Shown here: piece by piece, positions 18,838 to 28,312 of the stretch
Numbering within the stretch: position 1 is the stretch's first letter
Layout: every line of letters starts with the position of its first letter
DNA from: TMP-86 sp964247385
GTDB taxonomy: Bacteria > Pseudomonadota > Gammaproteobacteria > Steroidobacterales > Steroidobacteraceae
NCBI GenBank assembly: GCA_964247385.1
Contig: CAXTUB010000004.1
Coordinates: 184,738 to 248,737 of the forward strand
Reading direction: 5' to 3'
Length of the DNA: 64,000 bases
Program-made: the position numbers and the translations under genes
Notes under the pieces: generated by a model
What the model saw: only the letters and a program-made list of their open reading frames with translations
What the model was told of the DNA's origin: nothing
Databases searched by the model: none

Positions 18838-20091
18838 TCCACGCACCAGTTTTTCGATGACGGCGAGCGATACGGCGAGCGCGCCGCGGTTCGCCTCGAT
18901 GACCTCCAGCGCGCGCCTCGCCTGTGCCTGCGCAGCCTGCGGATCGCCTAGCCATGCTTGCATCACGCGTGAAATTTGCTCGGCATCGCGCACGCATTGC
19001 ACCGCGCCCCGCTCGAGCAACACCTGAAATACATCCGCGGCGTTCTCGTTGGACGGGCCCGTGGCAACCGGGACGCCCAGTGCGCATGGCTCGAGGAGAT
19101 TGTGCCCACCGAGCGGCACGAGACTTCCGCCAACGAAGGCCGCACTCGCCATCGCATAAAAATCGACCAGCTCACCCAACGTATCGACCAACAGCACCTC
19201 GATTCGCGGATCGAGCGCCTTACGCTCGCTGCGGCGCTGGTAGGTGATTCTCTCGCGCTCGAGTAGCTGCGCCACTTCATCGAAGCGCGCCGCGTGCCGC
19301 GGCGCGAGGAGAAGCAGAGCCGAAGGAATGACGCTGCGAATCTTCTGGTGTGCGGCGATGAGAAGAGGTTCCTCGCCGCGGTGCGTGCTGCCGGCCGCCC
19401 AACATACACGGCTGGCAAACTGTTCGGCGCGCACCGAATCGGGCCGCATGGTGCGTTCCGCCAGCTCGACATCGAACTTCAAGTTGCCGGCAATGCGCAT
19501 GAGCCCGGGGCTTGCGCCCATGGCTTCGAATCGCTCGATATCTTTACTGCTTTGCGCAAGCACCGTGGTCGACTCGAGCGCCGGGCCAAATAACCCTCGC
19601 CAACGCCGGTAACGCGGCCAAGATCGATCGGAAATGCGCGCATTGACGATGACTCGCGGCACGCCGCGGCGCTGGAGCTCGTGATACAGATTCGGCCAGA
19701 TCTCGGTCTCGAGAAAAACCGCCAAGTGAGGCCGAAGGTTTTCGACCGCACGCCGCACGGCGCCCGGCAGATCGTATGGCGCGAATCGTACTTGCGCCAC
19801 GTCGCCGAACAAACTGCGCGCACGCTGCACGCCGGCCGGCGTCGTCGATGTCACCACCAACTCGAATTCGGGAAAGCTGCGCCGCAAGGCGAGCACGAGG
19901 GGGCCGGCTGCGGCCACTTCGCCCATGGACACGGCGTGAATCCAGAGGGTTCGCTGCGGCGAAACCGCGCCGAATCCGAAGCGCTGACGCCAGCCTTCGC
20001 GATAGGCGCGATCGCGCACGGCGCGAAACAGCACCGTCGTGAACACGATGGGGACGGCCAAATAAGCGAGCACGGTGTAAATGCGCCGCAT
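18820..20091 (-). CDS. waaA: 3-deoxy-D-manno-octulosonic acid (Kdo) transferase
   Basis: A GT30 family transferase, membrane-anchored by its N-terminal hydrophobic segment, that adds Kdo from CMP-Kdo to lipid IVA. Conserved blocks include WIHAVSMGEVAAAGPL, TSTTPAG, the region FLETEIWPNLYHELQRRGVP, and the late VGGSLVPLGGHNLLEP. The length of 423 residues is normal. Its ATG (20089-20091) overlaps the kdkA stop, indicating coupling. A neighbouring Kdo kinase suggests it may add only one Kdo, as in Haemophilus (inference from known pairs). Confidence 0.95.
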   Translation of the reverse strand: MRRIYTVLAYLAVPIVFTTVLFRAVRDRAYREGWRQRFGFGAVSPQRTLWIHAVSMGEVAAAGPLVLALRRSFPEFELVVTSTTPAGVQRARSLFGDVAQVRFAPYDLPGAVRRAVENLRPHLAVFLETEIWPNLYHELQRRGVPRVIVNARISDRSWPRYRRWRGLFGPALESTTVLAQSSKDIERFEAMGASPGLMRIAGNLKFDVELAERTMRPDSVRAEQFASRVCWAAGSTHRGEEPLLIAAHQKIRSVIPSALLLLAPRHAARFDEVAQLLERERITYQRRSERKALDPRIEVLLVDTLGELVDFYAMASAAFVGGSLVPLGGHNLLEPCALGVPVATGPSNENAADVFQVLLERGAVQCVRDAEQISRVMQAWLGDPQAAQAQARRALEVIEANRGALAVSLAVIEKLVRGSARRV

Positions 20092-20837
20092 CAGTCTCGA
20101 AGCACCGAACGATAGCCTTCAAGCAAGGCCTGCCATAGAGAGCGGGAAAGAGGCATCCCCGAGCCTTGCGCCAATTTTTCCAGTGATCGCAGCAATCGGT
20201 CGAGATTTCGTCGGCGCCACGCGCCGGGCGCGCAGATCTGCGCAGAGTCAAAATCAATGATGTGGGCCTTCCCGTCCGGCTCGATGAGAATGTTATGGGC
20301 ATTCAAATCGGCATGGCGAACGCCCGCGCGATGCAGCGCTGCGACCGCCTGACCTGCGGATCTCCACACCGGCTCTGCGAATGCGCGCTGCGTGAAATGA
20401 GTGCTAAGCGTGCGCGCCTCGATGCGCTCCGTCATGAGGTCGCAACGATACAGCCAGCCCGAGCGAGCATAGTGCGCGGCCAGGGGCCGCGGCACGGGCA
20501 GGCCCTGTAAGTAAAGCTCGCGCAGCAGCCGCCATTCCGCCAGCGAACGAACCCGGCGCTCGCCGATCCACAGATATTGATCGACGAACACCCGCGAAGC
20601 CCATCCGCCGCGCCGGTAGTGCTTCAGCACGCAAGAGAACTGCGGTGTCTCGATGAACCACGCTGCGCCGCGGCCTGCGCCGGTGGGCTCTATATTCGCA
20701 AGGCCCTGCCAGCCCGTCGGATCAAACGCCGCTCCAACGCGCGATTTCAGTACACTCGGCGCATCGACTGCGATGATCACCGCGCCGCCAGGCACGTCGA
20801 TTCGTTCCTCGCCGGCTGAATCGTTGCGTTGACTCAC
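20091..20837 (-). CDS. kdkA: 3-deoxy-D-manno-octulosonic acid kinase
   Basis: A protein-kinase-like enzyme that phosphorylates the 4-position of lipid-linked Kdo. Marks are KHYRRGGWASRVFVDQYLW, the catalytic loop HADLNAHNILIE and the metal-binding IIDFDSAQI. GTG at 20837 (MSQRNDSAG) gives 248 residues, the usual size; the longer reading to 20987 would run well into the divergent glycosyltransferase gene. It is directly upstream of and coupled to waaA. Confidence 0.92.
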   Translation of the reverse strand: MSQRNDSAGEERIDVPGGAVIIAVDAPSVLKSRVGAAFDPTGWQGLANIEPTGAGRGAAWFIETPQFSCVLKHYRRGGWASRVFVDQYLWIGERRVRSLAEWRLLRELYLQGLPVPRPLAAHYARSGWLYRCDLMTERIEARTLSTHFTQRAFAEPVWRSAGQAVAALHRAGVRHADLNAHNILIEPDGKAHIIDFDSAQICAPGAWRRRNLDRLLRSLEKLAQGSGMPLSRSLWQALLEGYRSVLRD

Positions 20838-20848
20838 AAGATGAACAG

Positions 20849-21982
20849 ATGACTGCCGCGCGCGCCGTTCCGTTGCAATTCGATCAACCGCCCCAAGCGG
20901 TGTGTCTGTTGCGGCTATCTTCCATCGGCGACACCTGCCATACCGTCGCGCTACTGCGCGCGCTGCAAAACGCTTGGCCGCAAGCACGGTTCACTTGGAT
21001 CATCGGTGCCGCGGAAGCGACGTTGATGCGCGCCATTCTGCCCGAGGTCGAGTTTATCATTTTCGACAAGCGCCACTCGCTGGCCGCGCTGCGCAGTCTG
21101 CGCCGTGTGCTCGCGGGGCGCCGCTTCGATGTCCTGCTGCACCTTCAGCTGGCGCTGCGCGCAAGCATGGCAAGCACGCTGGTGCATGCGCCGATCCGAG
21201 TCGGCTTCGATTTCGCGCGCGCGCGTGAGCTGCAATGGTTGTTCAGCAACGTGCGCATCGAGCCGCGGGCGCGCGAGCATGTATTGGATTCATTGCTCGG
21301 CTTTGCACGAGCCTGCGGCATCGAGCTAGGCGCGCCGCGCTGGAACATCGGGACTTGCGCAGATGCCGACGCATCCGCTCTGACCGCTGCGGATGACCGC
21401 GCCGCTGCGGACGAACGCAGCACGCTCGTCATCAGCCCAGCATCGAGCCATCCGGCGCGCAACTGGCACGCTCAGGGTTATGCCGCGGTCGCATCACACG
21501 CGGTGGAAAAGCTCGGTATGCGCGTGCTATTGGCCGGCGGCCGCTCTGCCGTGGAGAAGGCGCTAGGCGCGCAAATTTCGAGTGCACTGCCGGGGCGCGT
21601 GCGCGGCGAGATCACCAATGCCATCGGCAAAGACACTCTGCCTGCTCTCTTGTGTGTGCTGTCACACGCCAGAGTGCTGCTGACTCCCGACTCGGGGCCG
21701 GCGCACATGGCGAGCATGGTCGGCACACCCGTCATCGGCCTGTACGCCGCCACCAACTCATTGCGCTCAGGCCCATACTTCAGTTTGCGCAATTGCGTCG
21801 ATGAGTACGATGCTGCGTGCCGAAAGTTTCTCGGCAAGTCCGCCGCGCAAGTTTCGTGGACCCAAAAAATCGAGCGGCCCGGCGTCATGGATTTGATTAA
21901 AGTGCCGCAAGTCATAGCGCGGCTCGAACAAGTGGTGGCATCACATGGTCAGCGAAATTCGGGTACCGCTCTCCCCCGGTGA
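20849..21982 (+). CDS. Glycosyltransferase family 9 (heptosyltransferase-like)
   Basis: A 377-residue GT9 protein similar to ADP-heptose:LPS heptosyltransferases, acting on the LPS inner core at the cytoplasmic face. The N-terminus has VCLLRLSSIGDTCHTVALLR; the nucleotide-sugar half has LVISPASSHPARNWHAQGYA and LLTPDSGPAHMASMVGTPVIGLYA, both GT9 hallmarks. It starts only 11 bases from the divergent kdkA. WaaC, WaaF and WaaQ types cannot be told apart here. Confidence 0.88.
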   Translation: MTAARAVPLQFDQPPQAVCLLRLSSIGDTCHTVALLRALQNAWPQARFTWIIGAAEATLMRAILPEVEFIIFDKRHSLAALRSLRRVLAGRRFDVLLHLQLALRASMASTLVHAPIRVGFDFARARELQWLFSNVRIEPRAREHVLDSLLGFARACGIELGAPRWNIGTCADADASALTAADDRAAADERSTLVISPASSHPARNWHAQGYAAVASHAVEKLGMRVLLAGGRSAVEKALGAQISSALPGRVRGEITNAIGKDTLPALLCVLSHARVLLTPDSGPAHMASMVGTPVIGLYAATNSLRSGPYFSLRNCVDEYDAACRKFLGKSAAQVSWTQKIERPGVMDLIKVPQVIARLEQVVASHGQRNSGTALPR

Positions 21983-22349
21983 GCTCATCGACAAGATCAC
22001 GATCTTGCGCATCAAGGCTGCGCGAATGAAGTCCGCTGCGCAGCTGCGCAACGTACGCAAGGAGCTGGATCTGCTGCAGTCGGTGTGGCGCGAAAGCGCC
22101 TATGCTCACGAAGACATCGGCGCGGAGGAAAGCGCGCTGCTTGCGGTGAATGAGCGCTTATGGAGCATCGAGGACGAGATCCGCGAGAAGGAGCGCGCGC
22201 GCGAATTTGATGCAGAGTTCGTCCGGCTGGCACGCGCGGTGTATTTCGAGAACGATGAACGCGCGGCACTCAAAAAGCGCATCAACGAAAAACTAGGCTC
22301 CGCGTTGATCGAGGAAAAATCGTACCGCGATTACCGCTCGCCTCCGTGA
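21945..22349 (+). CDS. DUF6165 family protein
   Basis: A 134-residue, charged, helix-rich cytoplasmic protein opening with PLSPGELIDKITILRIKA, which I recognise as the DUF6165 pattern. Its function is not established; relatives are often found with LPS glycosyltransferase genes. The ATG at 21945 lies 38 bases inside the end of the GT9 gene in another frame, so the two are probably translationally coupled. A coiled-coil tendency is seen between about residues 20 and 75. Confidence 0.75.
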   Translation: MVSEIRVPLSPGELIDKITILRIKAARMKSAAQLRNVRKELDLLQSVWRESAYAHEDIGAEESALLAVNERLWSIEDEIREKERAREFDAEFVRLARAVYFENDERAALKKRINEKLGSALIEEKSYRDYRSPP

Positions 22350-22362
22350 CAGCCCGCCGGCA

Positions 22363-22596
22363 TCAGGGCATGCCGATGGTGTACTCCGCGCCGCAGTAGC
22401 CGCATTTGGCCCAGCCTGTCGCCTCGATGGGCAGATACACCTTCGGGTGGGAATTCCACAGCTGCATTCCTGGCATGGGGCAGGAGAGAGGCACGTCCGC
22501 GGGCGACACCACGTAGCAATTCTGCGCATTGGCGGGGATGATCTTCGCGAGCGCCGGCGCAGGCGCCGCATCTTCGCTCGATGGAATTTCAGACAT
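22363..22596 (-). CDS. Zinc-finger CHCC domain protein
   Basis: A 77-residue protein whose C-terminal half is a zf-CHCC (NDUFS6-like) zinc ribbon. Ligands can be read as Cys in LSCPMPG, His in WNSHPKVYLP, and the pair in CGYCGAEYTI. Bacterial homologues are small, conserved and uncharacterised; they share the fold with a mitochondrial complex I assembly subunit. It lies just downstream of the M3 peptidase gene on the same strand and faces the DUF6165 gene tail to tail. Confidence 0.88.
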   Translation of the reverse strand: MSEIPSSEDAAPAPALAKIIPANAQNCYVVSPADVPLSCPMPGMQLWNSHPKVYLPIEATGWAKCGYCGAEYTIGMP

Positions 22597-22608
22597 GGCC
22601 CGGCGCGC

Positions 22609-24786
22609 TCAGTGCAGCGAGGTTGCGGAGCTTGCCGGCGCCCCACCCACCGCGCCGCCGCTCGATGCCGTTGGCGCCGGCGCAAACCCGCGGGCGCGCA
22701 ACAAGGCATCAATTTTCGGATCGCGTCCACGGAAGTTGCGGTAGGCCTGGCCCGCATCGACGGTGTTGCCGATGGACATGATGTCATCGTGCAACCGGCG
22801 CGCGACGTGCGCATCGTACGGGCCGCCGGCTTCGGTGAAGGCTTCGAACGCATCGTGATCGAGCACTTCCGCCCACAGATAGCTGTAGTAGCCGGCGGAA
22901 TATTCATCGTTCGAAAATAAATGCCCGAACTGCGCCAGCCGATGACGCATGACCATCTGTGGCGGCATCTTGAGCTCTTCCAACGTCGCGCGCTCGAAGG
23001 CATCGGGATCGATTTTTTGATCGCCGGCCAGATGCACTTTCATATCCACCAGCGCCGAAGACAGATACTCCACAGTCTTGAAGCCCTGATTGAATGTGTC
23101 GCTCCGCTCGATCTTTTCCACGAGTTGCTGCGGCATGGGTTGACCTGTTTGAAAGTGCACACAGAATCGCGATAACACCTCTGGCGTGGTCAGCCAATTC
23201 TCGTTCAGCTGCGAGGGAAACTCGACGAAATCACGCGCAACATTGGTGCCGGCGAGCGTGGGATAGGTCACGGAAGAATTGAGGCCGTGCAAGGCATGTC
23301 CAAACTCATGGAACATGGTGACCGCGTCGTCCCAGCTGATCAGCACGGCGGCGCCGGGCGCGCCTTTCGTGAAGTTGGAATTATTGGAGACGATCGGCGC
23401 CACCCCACCGCCGACTTTGCGCTGCGTCCGATATTCGTTCATCCATGCGCCCGAGCGCTTTCCGGCACGCGCGTAGGGATCGAAGTACCACAACCCCACA
23501 TGACGGCCCTGTGCATTCTTGACTTCCCAGACGCGGATATCGGGTTGAGCCACCGGTACGCCCGCCACCTCAACGAACGAGAATCCATACAGTTGCCCTG
23601 CGGCCCAAAACATCCCTTCGCGCAATTTCTCGAGCTGCAGATAAGGTTTGACTTCGTTCATGTCCAAGTCGTATTTCGACTTGCGAACCTTTTCAGCGTA
23701 GAAGCGGTAATCCCACGGCTCGATCTTCACGCCCTCGCGTTCGGCATCGGCGATGCGCTGCATGTCGGCGACTTCTTCGTGCACGCGCGCCACGGCCGCG
23801 GGCCACACTTGCATCATGAGCGCCATGGCGTTTTCCGGCGTCTTCGCCATGCCATCGGCGACCCGCCAATGTGCATGTGTCGCGAATCCGAGAAGTTTCG
23901 CGCGTTCGGCGCGCAACTGCAGAATCGCGGCGATGACGGCTGCATTGTTGTGGGCATTCGCATTGTCGCCGCGTTGGGTAAATGCACGCCAAACGTTTTC
24001 ACGCAAGTCGCGGCGCTGAGAATAAGTCAGAAACGGCTCGACCGATGAACGCGTGTTGAGCACGGCCCATTGCCCAGGGTGGCCGCGCTCAGCTGCGCTC
24101 GCGGCCGCCGATTGCCTCACAGAGTCCGGAAGCCCCGCCAACTCAGCTTCGCCGCTCAGGAACAAGACGTAGTCCGTCTCATCGGCCAGGAGGTTCTGGT
24201 TGAATGCAGTGTAAAGAGCTGCGAGTTTTTGATTGATCTGCGCGACGCGCTTCTTCGCGGACGCGTCGAGCGCAGCGCCCGCACGCACGAAATTGTCGTA
24301 GTACACCCAGATCAGACGGCGCTGCTCGTCGTTCAGGCCGGCGGGGGGTGTGTCATGCAAAGCCTTGATGCGCGCGAACAATTTCGCGTTTTGATAAATC
24401 TTGTCCTGAAATTCGGCGAGCTTTGGTTCCATCACCGTCTCGACGGCCGGAAACTCACCCGTATTCATCGTGCTCGACCATACGTTGTAGATGGCTTGAA
24501 TCCTATTCAAGCGTTGGCCGGCAAGCTCCAAAGGCCGCATGGTGTTGTCGAACGTGGGCGCATCGCTGCGCGCGGCAATGTGATCGATCTCGCGCAGATT
24601 TTCTTGCATGGCGCGCTCCAGCGCGGGCTGAAAATCTGCGACGCGCACTCGGTCGAATGGCGGCGTGCCCTCAAAAGGCCCGCTCCAATTGGCCAGCAAT
24701 GCATCGGGCGATGCAGATGCGAGCGCGCCCACCGCGAGCCCGGTCAACGCCACGGCGAAATTCCGCCACGAGGGCATTCTATGCAT
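22609..24786 (-). CDS. M3 family metallopeptidase (Dcp-like), exported
   Basis: A 725-residue zinc peptidase related to peptidyl-dipeptidase Dcp and oligopeptidase A. The HEFGH zinc motif lies near residue 493 (VTMFHEFGHALHGL), with the third ligand region downstream and VARDFVEFPSQLNENW after it. Unlike cytoplasmic OpdA, it opens with a signal peptide (NFAVALTGLAVGALASAS), so it probably cleaves peptides in the periplasm. The start ATG could be at 24786 or the next Met at 24777. No gene is seen between it and glnE (24787-24919). Confidence 0.92.
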   Translation of the reverse strand: MHRMPSWRNFAVALTGLAVGALASASPDALLANWSGPFEGTPPFDRVRVADFQPALERAMQENLREIDHIAARSDAPTFDNTMRPLELAGQRLNRIQAIYNVWSSTMNTGEFPAVETVMEPKLAEFQDKIYQNAKLFARIKALHDTPPAGLNDEQRRLIWVYYDNFVRAGAALDASAKKRVAQINQKLAALYTAFNQNLLADETDYVLFLSGEAELAGLPDSVRQSAAASAAERGHPGQWAVLNTRSSVEPFLTYSQRRDLRENVWRAFTQRGDNANAHNNAAVIAAILQLRAERAKLLGFATHAHWRVADGMAKTPENAMALMMQVWPAAVARVHEEVADMQRIADAEREGVKIEPWDYRFYAEKVRKSKYDLDMNEVKPYLQLEKLREGMFWAAGQLYGFSFVEVAGVPVAQPDIRVWEVKNAQGRHVGLWYFDPYARAGKRSGAWMNEYRTQRKVGGGVAPIVSNNSNFTKGAPGAAVLISWDDAVTMFHEFGHALHGLNSSVTYPTLAGTNVARDFVEFPSQLNENWLTTPEVLSRFCVHFQTGQPMPQQLVEKIERSDTFNQGFKTVEYLSSALVDMKVHLAGDQKIDPDAFERATLEELKMPPQMVMRHRLAQFGHLFSNDEYSAGYYSYLWAEVLDHDAFEAFTEAGGPYDAHVARRLHDDIMSIGNTVDAGQAYRNFRGRDPKIDALLRARGFAPAPTASSGGAVGGAPASSATSLH

Positions 24787-24919
24787 GGTATCACCGAGAT
24801 TTCCTGCGGCGCTCGAGGGCCGTAAGCCGCCTTGATCAAGCGCCGAATCAAAGCGGCATTTTGCTCGCCGCTTTGGTGAAGCGCAATGCGCGCCGCGGCG
24901 TGCGCGAAGAGATTCCCAC

Positions 24920-27772
24920 CTAGGTCAACTCAGGTCCGAATGTCGTGCGCCAGATTTCCGACACTCGCCCGCGGGCCGCCTCGAACTCTGTTGCTGGCGC
25001 GATTCGCGCGTCTGGATCTTCGAGCGTCAAGCGGTGCACGGTGGCGCGGAAGGTTTTGTAGATTTCCGCGAGCTCGCGGGTAACTTCCAAAGGCACGACA
25101 TCGCGGGCGGCCAGCGCATCGAGCTGACGAATGTTGTCGCTGTACCGCGTAAGCTCCGGCGCATCGCGCGCGTGCGCCAAGACCCAGTACTGCACCAGGA
25201 ACTCGATGTCGGCAATGCCCCCGGCGTCTTGCTTGATGTCGAACTCACCGGGGCGGGATTTCGCCAGCTCGCGCCGCATCCGGCTGCGCATCTGCGCGAT
25301 GTCATCCCGCAACGTATCGCGCTCGACAGATTGCTCGAGCACCCTGCGGCGGATGTTTTCAAAATCGCTGCACAGGCCCGCATCCCCGCCGATGGCGCGA
25401 GCCCGCAACAGCGCTTGATGCTCCCAAGTCCAGGCTTCTTCCCGCTGATAGCGCTCGAACGCGTCGAGTCCCGTGATCAGGAAGCCGCCCTTGCCGTTGG
25501 GCCGCAAACGCATGTCGACGTCGTAGAGCCGCCCCGCCGCGGAGTGCATGGTGAGCAAATGCATGATGCGCTGGCCGAGGCGCAGGAAGAATATCCCGTT
25601 ATCCTGTGGCCGCGCTGCGTCGGTCATTTGAATCTCACCGCGCGAATCGTGCACGAATACCAGGTCGAGATCAGACCCGTAGCCGAGCTCCAATCCGCCG
25701 AGCTTGCCGTAGCCAATCACCGCCACGTTCACGGTGCGTAGGCGATCGGAAGTCGGCCCGCAGCGCGGCACTCCATGAACCGCTGTCATTTGCGTCCACG
25801 CAAGGGCCATGCACCGTTGCACGATGAGCTCGGCGATGTCGGTCAACCGGTCGCTCACCTTCATTAGAGGCAGCCGCCCCGTCAGATCGGAAAGCGCGAC
25901 TGCGAAGATGGCGGCCTTTTGAAATTGCCGCAGCGCCTCGACCTCACGCTCCGGCTCATCGGTGGCTACCTTTTGCATGCGCAGCTCGAGCTGCCGCGCG
26001 AATTCTTCGCGTGAGGGCGGCTCGTCGAAAATGCGCGCATCGATCAGCTCGTCGAGCAACAGCGGAAACTCGGCGATCTGACGCGCAAGAAAGCCGCTGA
26101 TCTCGCACACCTGAATCAGCCTCTCGAGCGCCATGGGCTGTTCATTGAGCAAGGCCAGGTAAGCGGAACGCGCACCGATGGCTTCGATTACACGGATGAA
26201 CCGTGCGATGAGCTCATGCGCGCCGGGCCGAGCGGCGCCGTACTCGAGCACTGCGGAGAACACCCGGTGAATTCGCCTGCGGCCCGAAGCATCGAGACGT
26301 CGGTAGGCGGGGCTTCCCCGATAACTCTCGAGTGCGGCCGCCGTTGGCTCAGCGCTCGCGGCATTGAACTTGCGCGCATGAAGCTCGGCGAGCACGGGCG
26401 TTGCGCTCGAAGCGAGCCATGCCACCGAGTCCTCGACGGGCGTCGCGCGGCTTGCGCCCGCGCCGAAAACCAGCGCATCGAAATGTCGCGCCACGGTGGA
26501 TTGCGCCGCTTCGATGCGGGCATGGGCGGCCGCCCAATCGGGCATATTCATGATGAGAGCCACCCGCGCTTGATCCGCCTCATCGACCGGCAGCGCGTGC
26601 GTCTGCGCATCGCGGATCATTTGCACGGCGTTTTCGGCCTTGCGCAGCACGGTGTAGGCAGAAAGCAGCTCATCGACCATGCCGCTTCGCATGAGTTTTT
26701 CGCCGCGAAGCACGGGCAGCACTTTGAGAATCGACGCGTTTTGCAGCCGCGGGTCACTCCCGCCGCGCACCAGCTGGAACGATTGAGCAATGAACTCGAT
26801 CTCGCGAATACCGCCGCTTCCAAGTTTCAAATCATCGCGCAGGTCGCGTCGCCCGACCTCGCGTGCAATCAACGCTTTCATGTCGCGCAGCGAGTCGAAC
26901 ACGCCGAAGTCCAAGTAGCGCCGGTAGACGAAAGGCCGCACATACGCTCGATCAGTGGCGGCATAGCGTTCCGCACCCACGATGGGCCGGGCCTTGACCC
27001 ATGCGTATCGCTCCCAGTCCCGCCCATGCTCCTGCAAATAGTTTTCCAAGGATGCAAGGCTCACGGCGATGGGTCCGCTTTCGCCGAACGGCCTCAGCCT
27101 GAGATCGACTCGAAAGGCAAAGCCATCCGCCGTGTTTGCATCGAGCAAGCGAATGACCGCACGGCCCAGGCGGGTAAAGTATTCATCGTTGTCCAGCACT
27201 CGGGGTCCGGACGTCTGCCCGCCCTGCCCATACAAGAAGATGAGGTCAACGTCGGAGGAGAAGTTGAGCTCGCCGCCGCCGAGCTTGCCCATCCCGAGGA
27301 CGATGAACTCGACCAAGGCGCCTTCGCTCATGGGCTCACCGAACATGGGACGCAATTCGGCGCGTGCCACATTCACCGCATGCTGAATGGCTCGATCCGC
27401 CAGCGCGGACAGCTCCTCCAGAGTCTGCACCACTTCGATTTGGCCGGTGACCTCACGCCAGACGATGGCGACCATGTGATGCCGGCGCCAGCGTCTCAGA
27501 TGCGCGCCCGCAAAATCATCGAGCGCATCGAGGCCAACGAACGGCAGCGGGTTTTTCGAGCCCAGTTGCGCCAAGAGGTGCGGTTCGGTCAACAGCGCGG
27601 CCGCCGCAAACTCGCTGCTCGCGACGACTCGCCGCAGCGACTCCAAACCATCGTGTGAAAACTGGCGCAGCAACCCGGCCATGGCGCCGTGATCATGCGC
27701 GCGCTCGAACCAGCGCTCGACGTGAGGCAGAAGAATGTCCGGTATCGCCGAAAGCTGACACACTTGGCTCAC
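24920..27772 (-). CDS. glnE: Bifunctional glutamine synthetase adenylyltransferase/deadenylyltransferase
   Basis: Adds AMP to and removes it from glutamine synthetase in response to PII. Two nucleotidyltransferase domains are present, each with a GKLGG...D-x-D signature: GKLGGGELNFSSDVDLIF in the first half and GKLGGLELGYGSDLDLVF in the second. The helical RIEAAQ and DAGGIADIEFLVQYW blocks follow each. GTG at 27772 overlaps the stop of the preceding gene (GTGA), giving 950 residues, close to E. coli GlnE (946). The open frame further upstream is arginine-rich shadow sequence. Confidence 0.95.
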   Translation of the reverse strand: MSQVCQLSAIPDILLPHVERWFERAHDHGAMAGLLRQFSHDGLESLRRVVASSEFAAAALLTEPHLLAQLGSKNPLPFVGLDALDDFAGAHLRRWRRHHMVAIVWREVTGQIEVVQTLEELSALADRAIQHAVNVARAELRPMFGEPMSEGALVEFIVLGMGKLGGGELNFSSDVDLIFLYGQGGQTSGPRVLDNDEYFTRLGRAVIRLLDANTADGFAFRVDLRLRPFGESGPIAVSLASLENYLQEHGRDWERYAWVKARPIVGAERYAATDRAYVRPFVYRRYLDFGVFDSLRDMKALIAREVGRRDLRDDLKLGSGGIREIEFIAQSFQLVRGGSDPRLQNASILKVLPVLRGEKLMRSGMVDELLSAYTVLRKAENAVQMIRDAQTHALPVDEADQARVALIMNMPDWAAAHARIEAAQSTVARHFDALVFGAGASRATPVEDSVAWLASSATPVLAELHARKFNAASAEPTAAALESYRGSPAYRRLDASGRRRIHRVFSAVLEYGAARPGAHELIARFIRVIEAIGARSAYLALLNEQPMALERLIQVCEISGFLARQIAEFPLLLDELIDARIFDEPPSREEFARQLELRMQKVATDEPEREVEALRQFQKAAIFAVALSDLTGRLPLMKVSDRLTDIAELIVQRCMALAWTQMTAVHGVPRCGPTSDRLRTVNVAVIGYGKLGGLELGYGSDLDLVFVHDSRGEIQMTDAARPQDNGIFFLRLGQRIMHLLTMHSAAGRLYDVDMRLRPNGKGGFLITGLDAFERYQREEAWTWEHQALLRARAIGGDAGLCSDFENIRRRVLEQSVERDTLRDDIAQMRSRMRRELAKSRPGEFDIKQDAGGIADIEFLVQYWVLAHARDAPELTRYSDNIRQLDALAARDVVPLEVTRELAEIYKTFRATVHRLTLEDPDARIAPATEFEAARGRVSEIWRTTFGPELT

Positions 27773-28287
27773 GCCGGATGGATGACCTGCACGCGCGGCA
27801 GGTGCGCTCGCAGGAGAGAAGCCACTTCTGCGGGCGTGGCATTGTTCAGGTCGGCGTGCGGAAGCCAGCTGTTGACGGTGCCTTGCGAAAGCACGAAGCC
27901 GTCGGGGAATGCGGTCGCGTGGGTGAACGCGCCCCACTCGACCAGGGTGGCGTTGCCGCGCGCGATGCTGCGGGCGCCGCGCTCTTGCAACTCGATCACG
28001 ATCGATTCGCCGAATTCCGGTGATCGCCGCACGATGCGCTCGATGAAACGCCGCCGCATGAACCACCAAAGAAAAGCTGCCGCGGCACCGCCAATCGACA
28101 ACAGAATGAGGAAGCCCTCCCACTCGCTCTGAGTGAATGCCGCAACTGCCGCTGCGAGAAGAGAAAGCGCCAGCGGCGCGAGCGGCATGAGCTTGTTGCG
28201 CCAGTAGTCCGCCCGCTGCCGCTCGAAACGCAGAATCGCCGTAGCGTAATGCTGTGGAGTCAGCTCGATGCGATAAGTCGGCGCCAT
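27769..28287 (-). CDS. Two-helix membrane protein of unknown function
   Basis: About 172 residues. An N-terminal cytoplasmic part is followed by two close transmembrane segments (LMPLAPLALSLLAAAVAAF and FLILLSIGGAAAAFLWWFM), then a soluble C-terminal domain with VEWGAFTHATAFPDGFVLSQG. The layout resembles YcxB-like or DUF2244-like proteins, but I cannot assign it firmly. ATG at 28287 (MAPTYRIEL) is preferred; an ATG at 28320 would overlap the GNAT gene. Its stop overlaps the glnE GTG, so it is coupled to glnE. Confidence 0.7.
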   Translation of the reverse strand: MAPTYRIELTPQHYATAILRFERQRADYWRNKLMPLAPLALSLLAAAVAAFTQSEWEGFLILLSIGGAAAAFLWWFMRRRFIERIVRRSPEFGESIVIELQERGARSIARGNATLVEWGAFTHATAFPDGFVLSQGTVNSWLPHADLNNATPAEVASLLRAHLPRVQVIHPA

Positions 28288-28312
28288 GGCCAGGTCCGCC
28301 AATCGGAGCGTG

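Noticed and set aside
26216..27658. 480-codon open frame antisense to glnE
   Set aside because: Rich in Arg, His and Ala with no domain; it mirrors the clear GlnE nucleotidyltransferase frame.
27773..28123. N-terminal extension of glnE
   Set aside because: Arginine-rich and antisense-like over the membrane-protein gene; GlnE homologues begin near the GTGA overlap.
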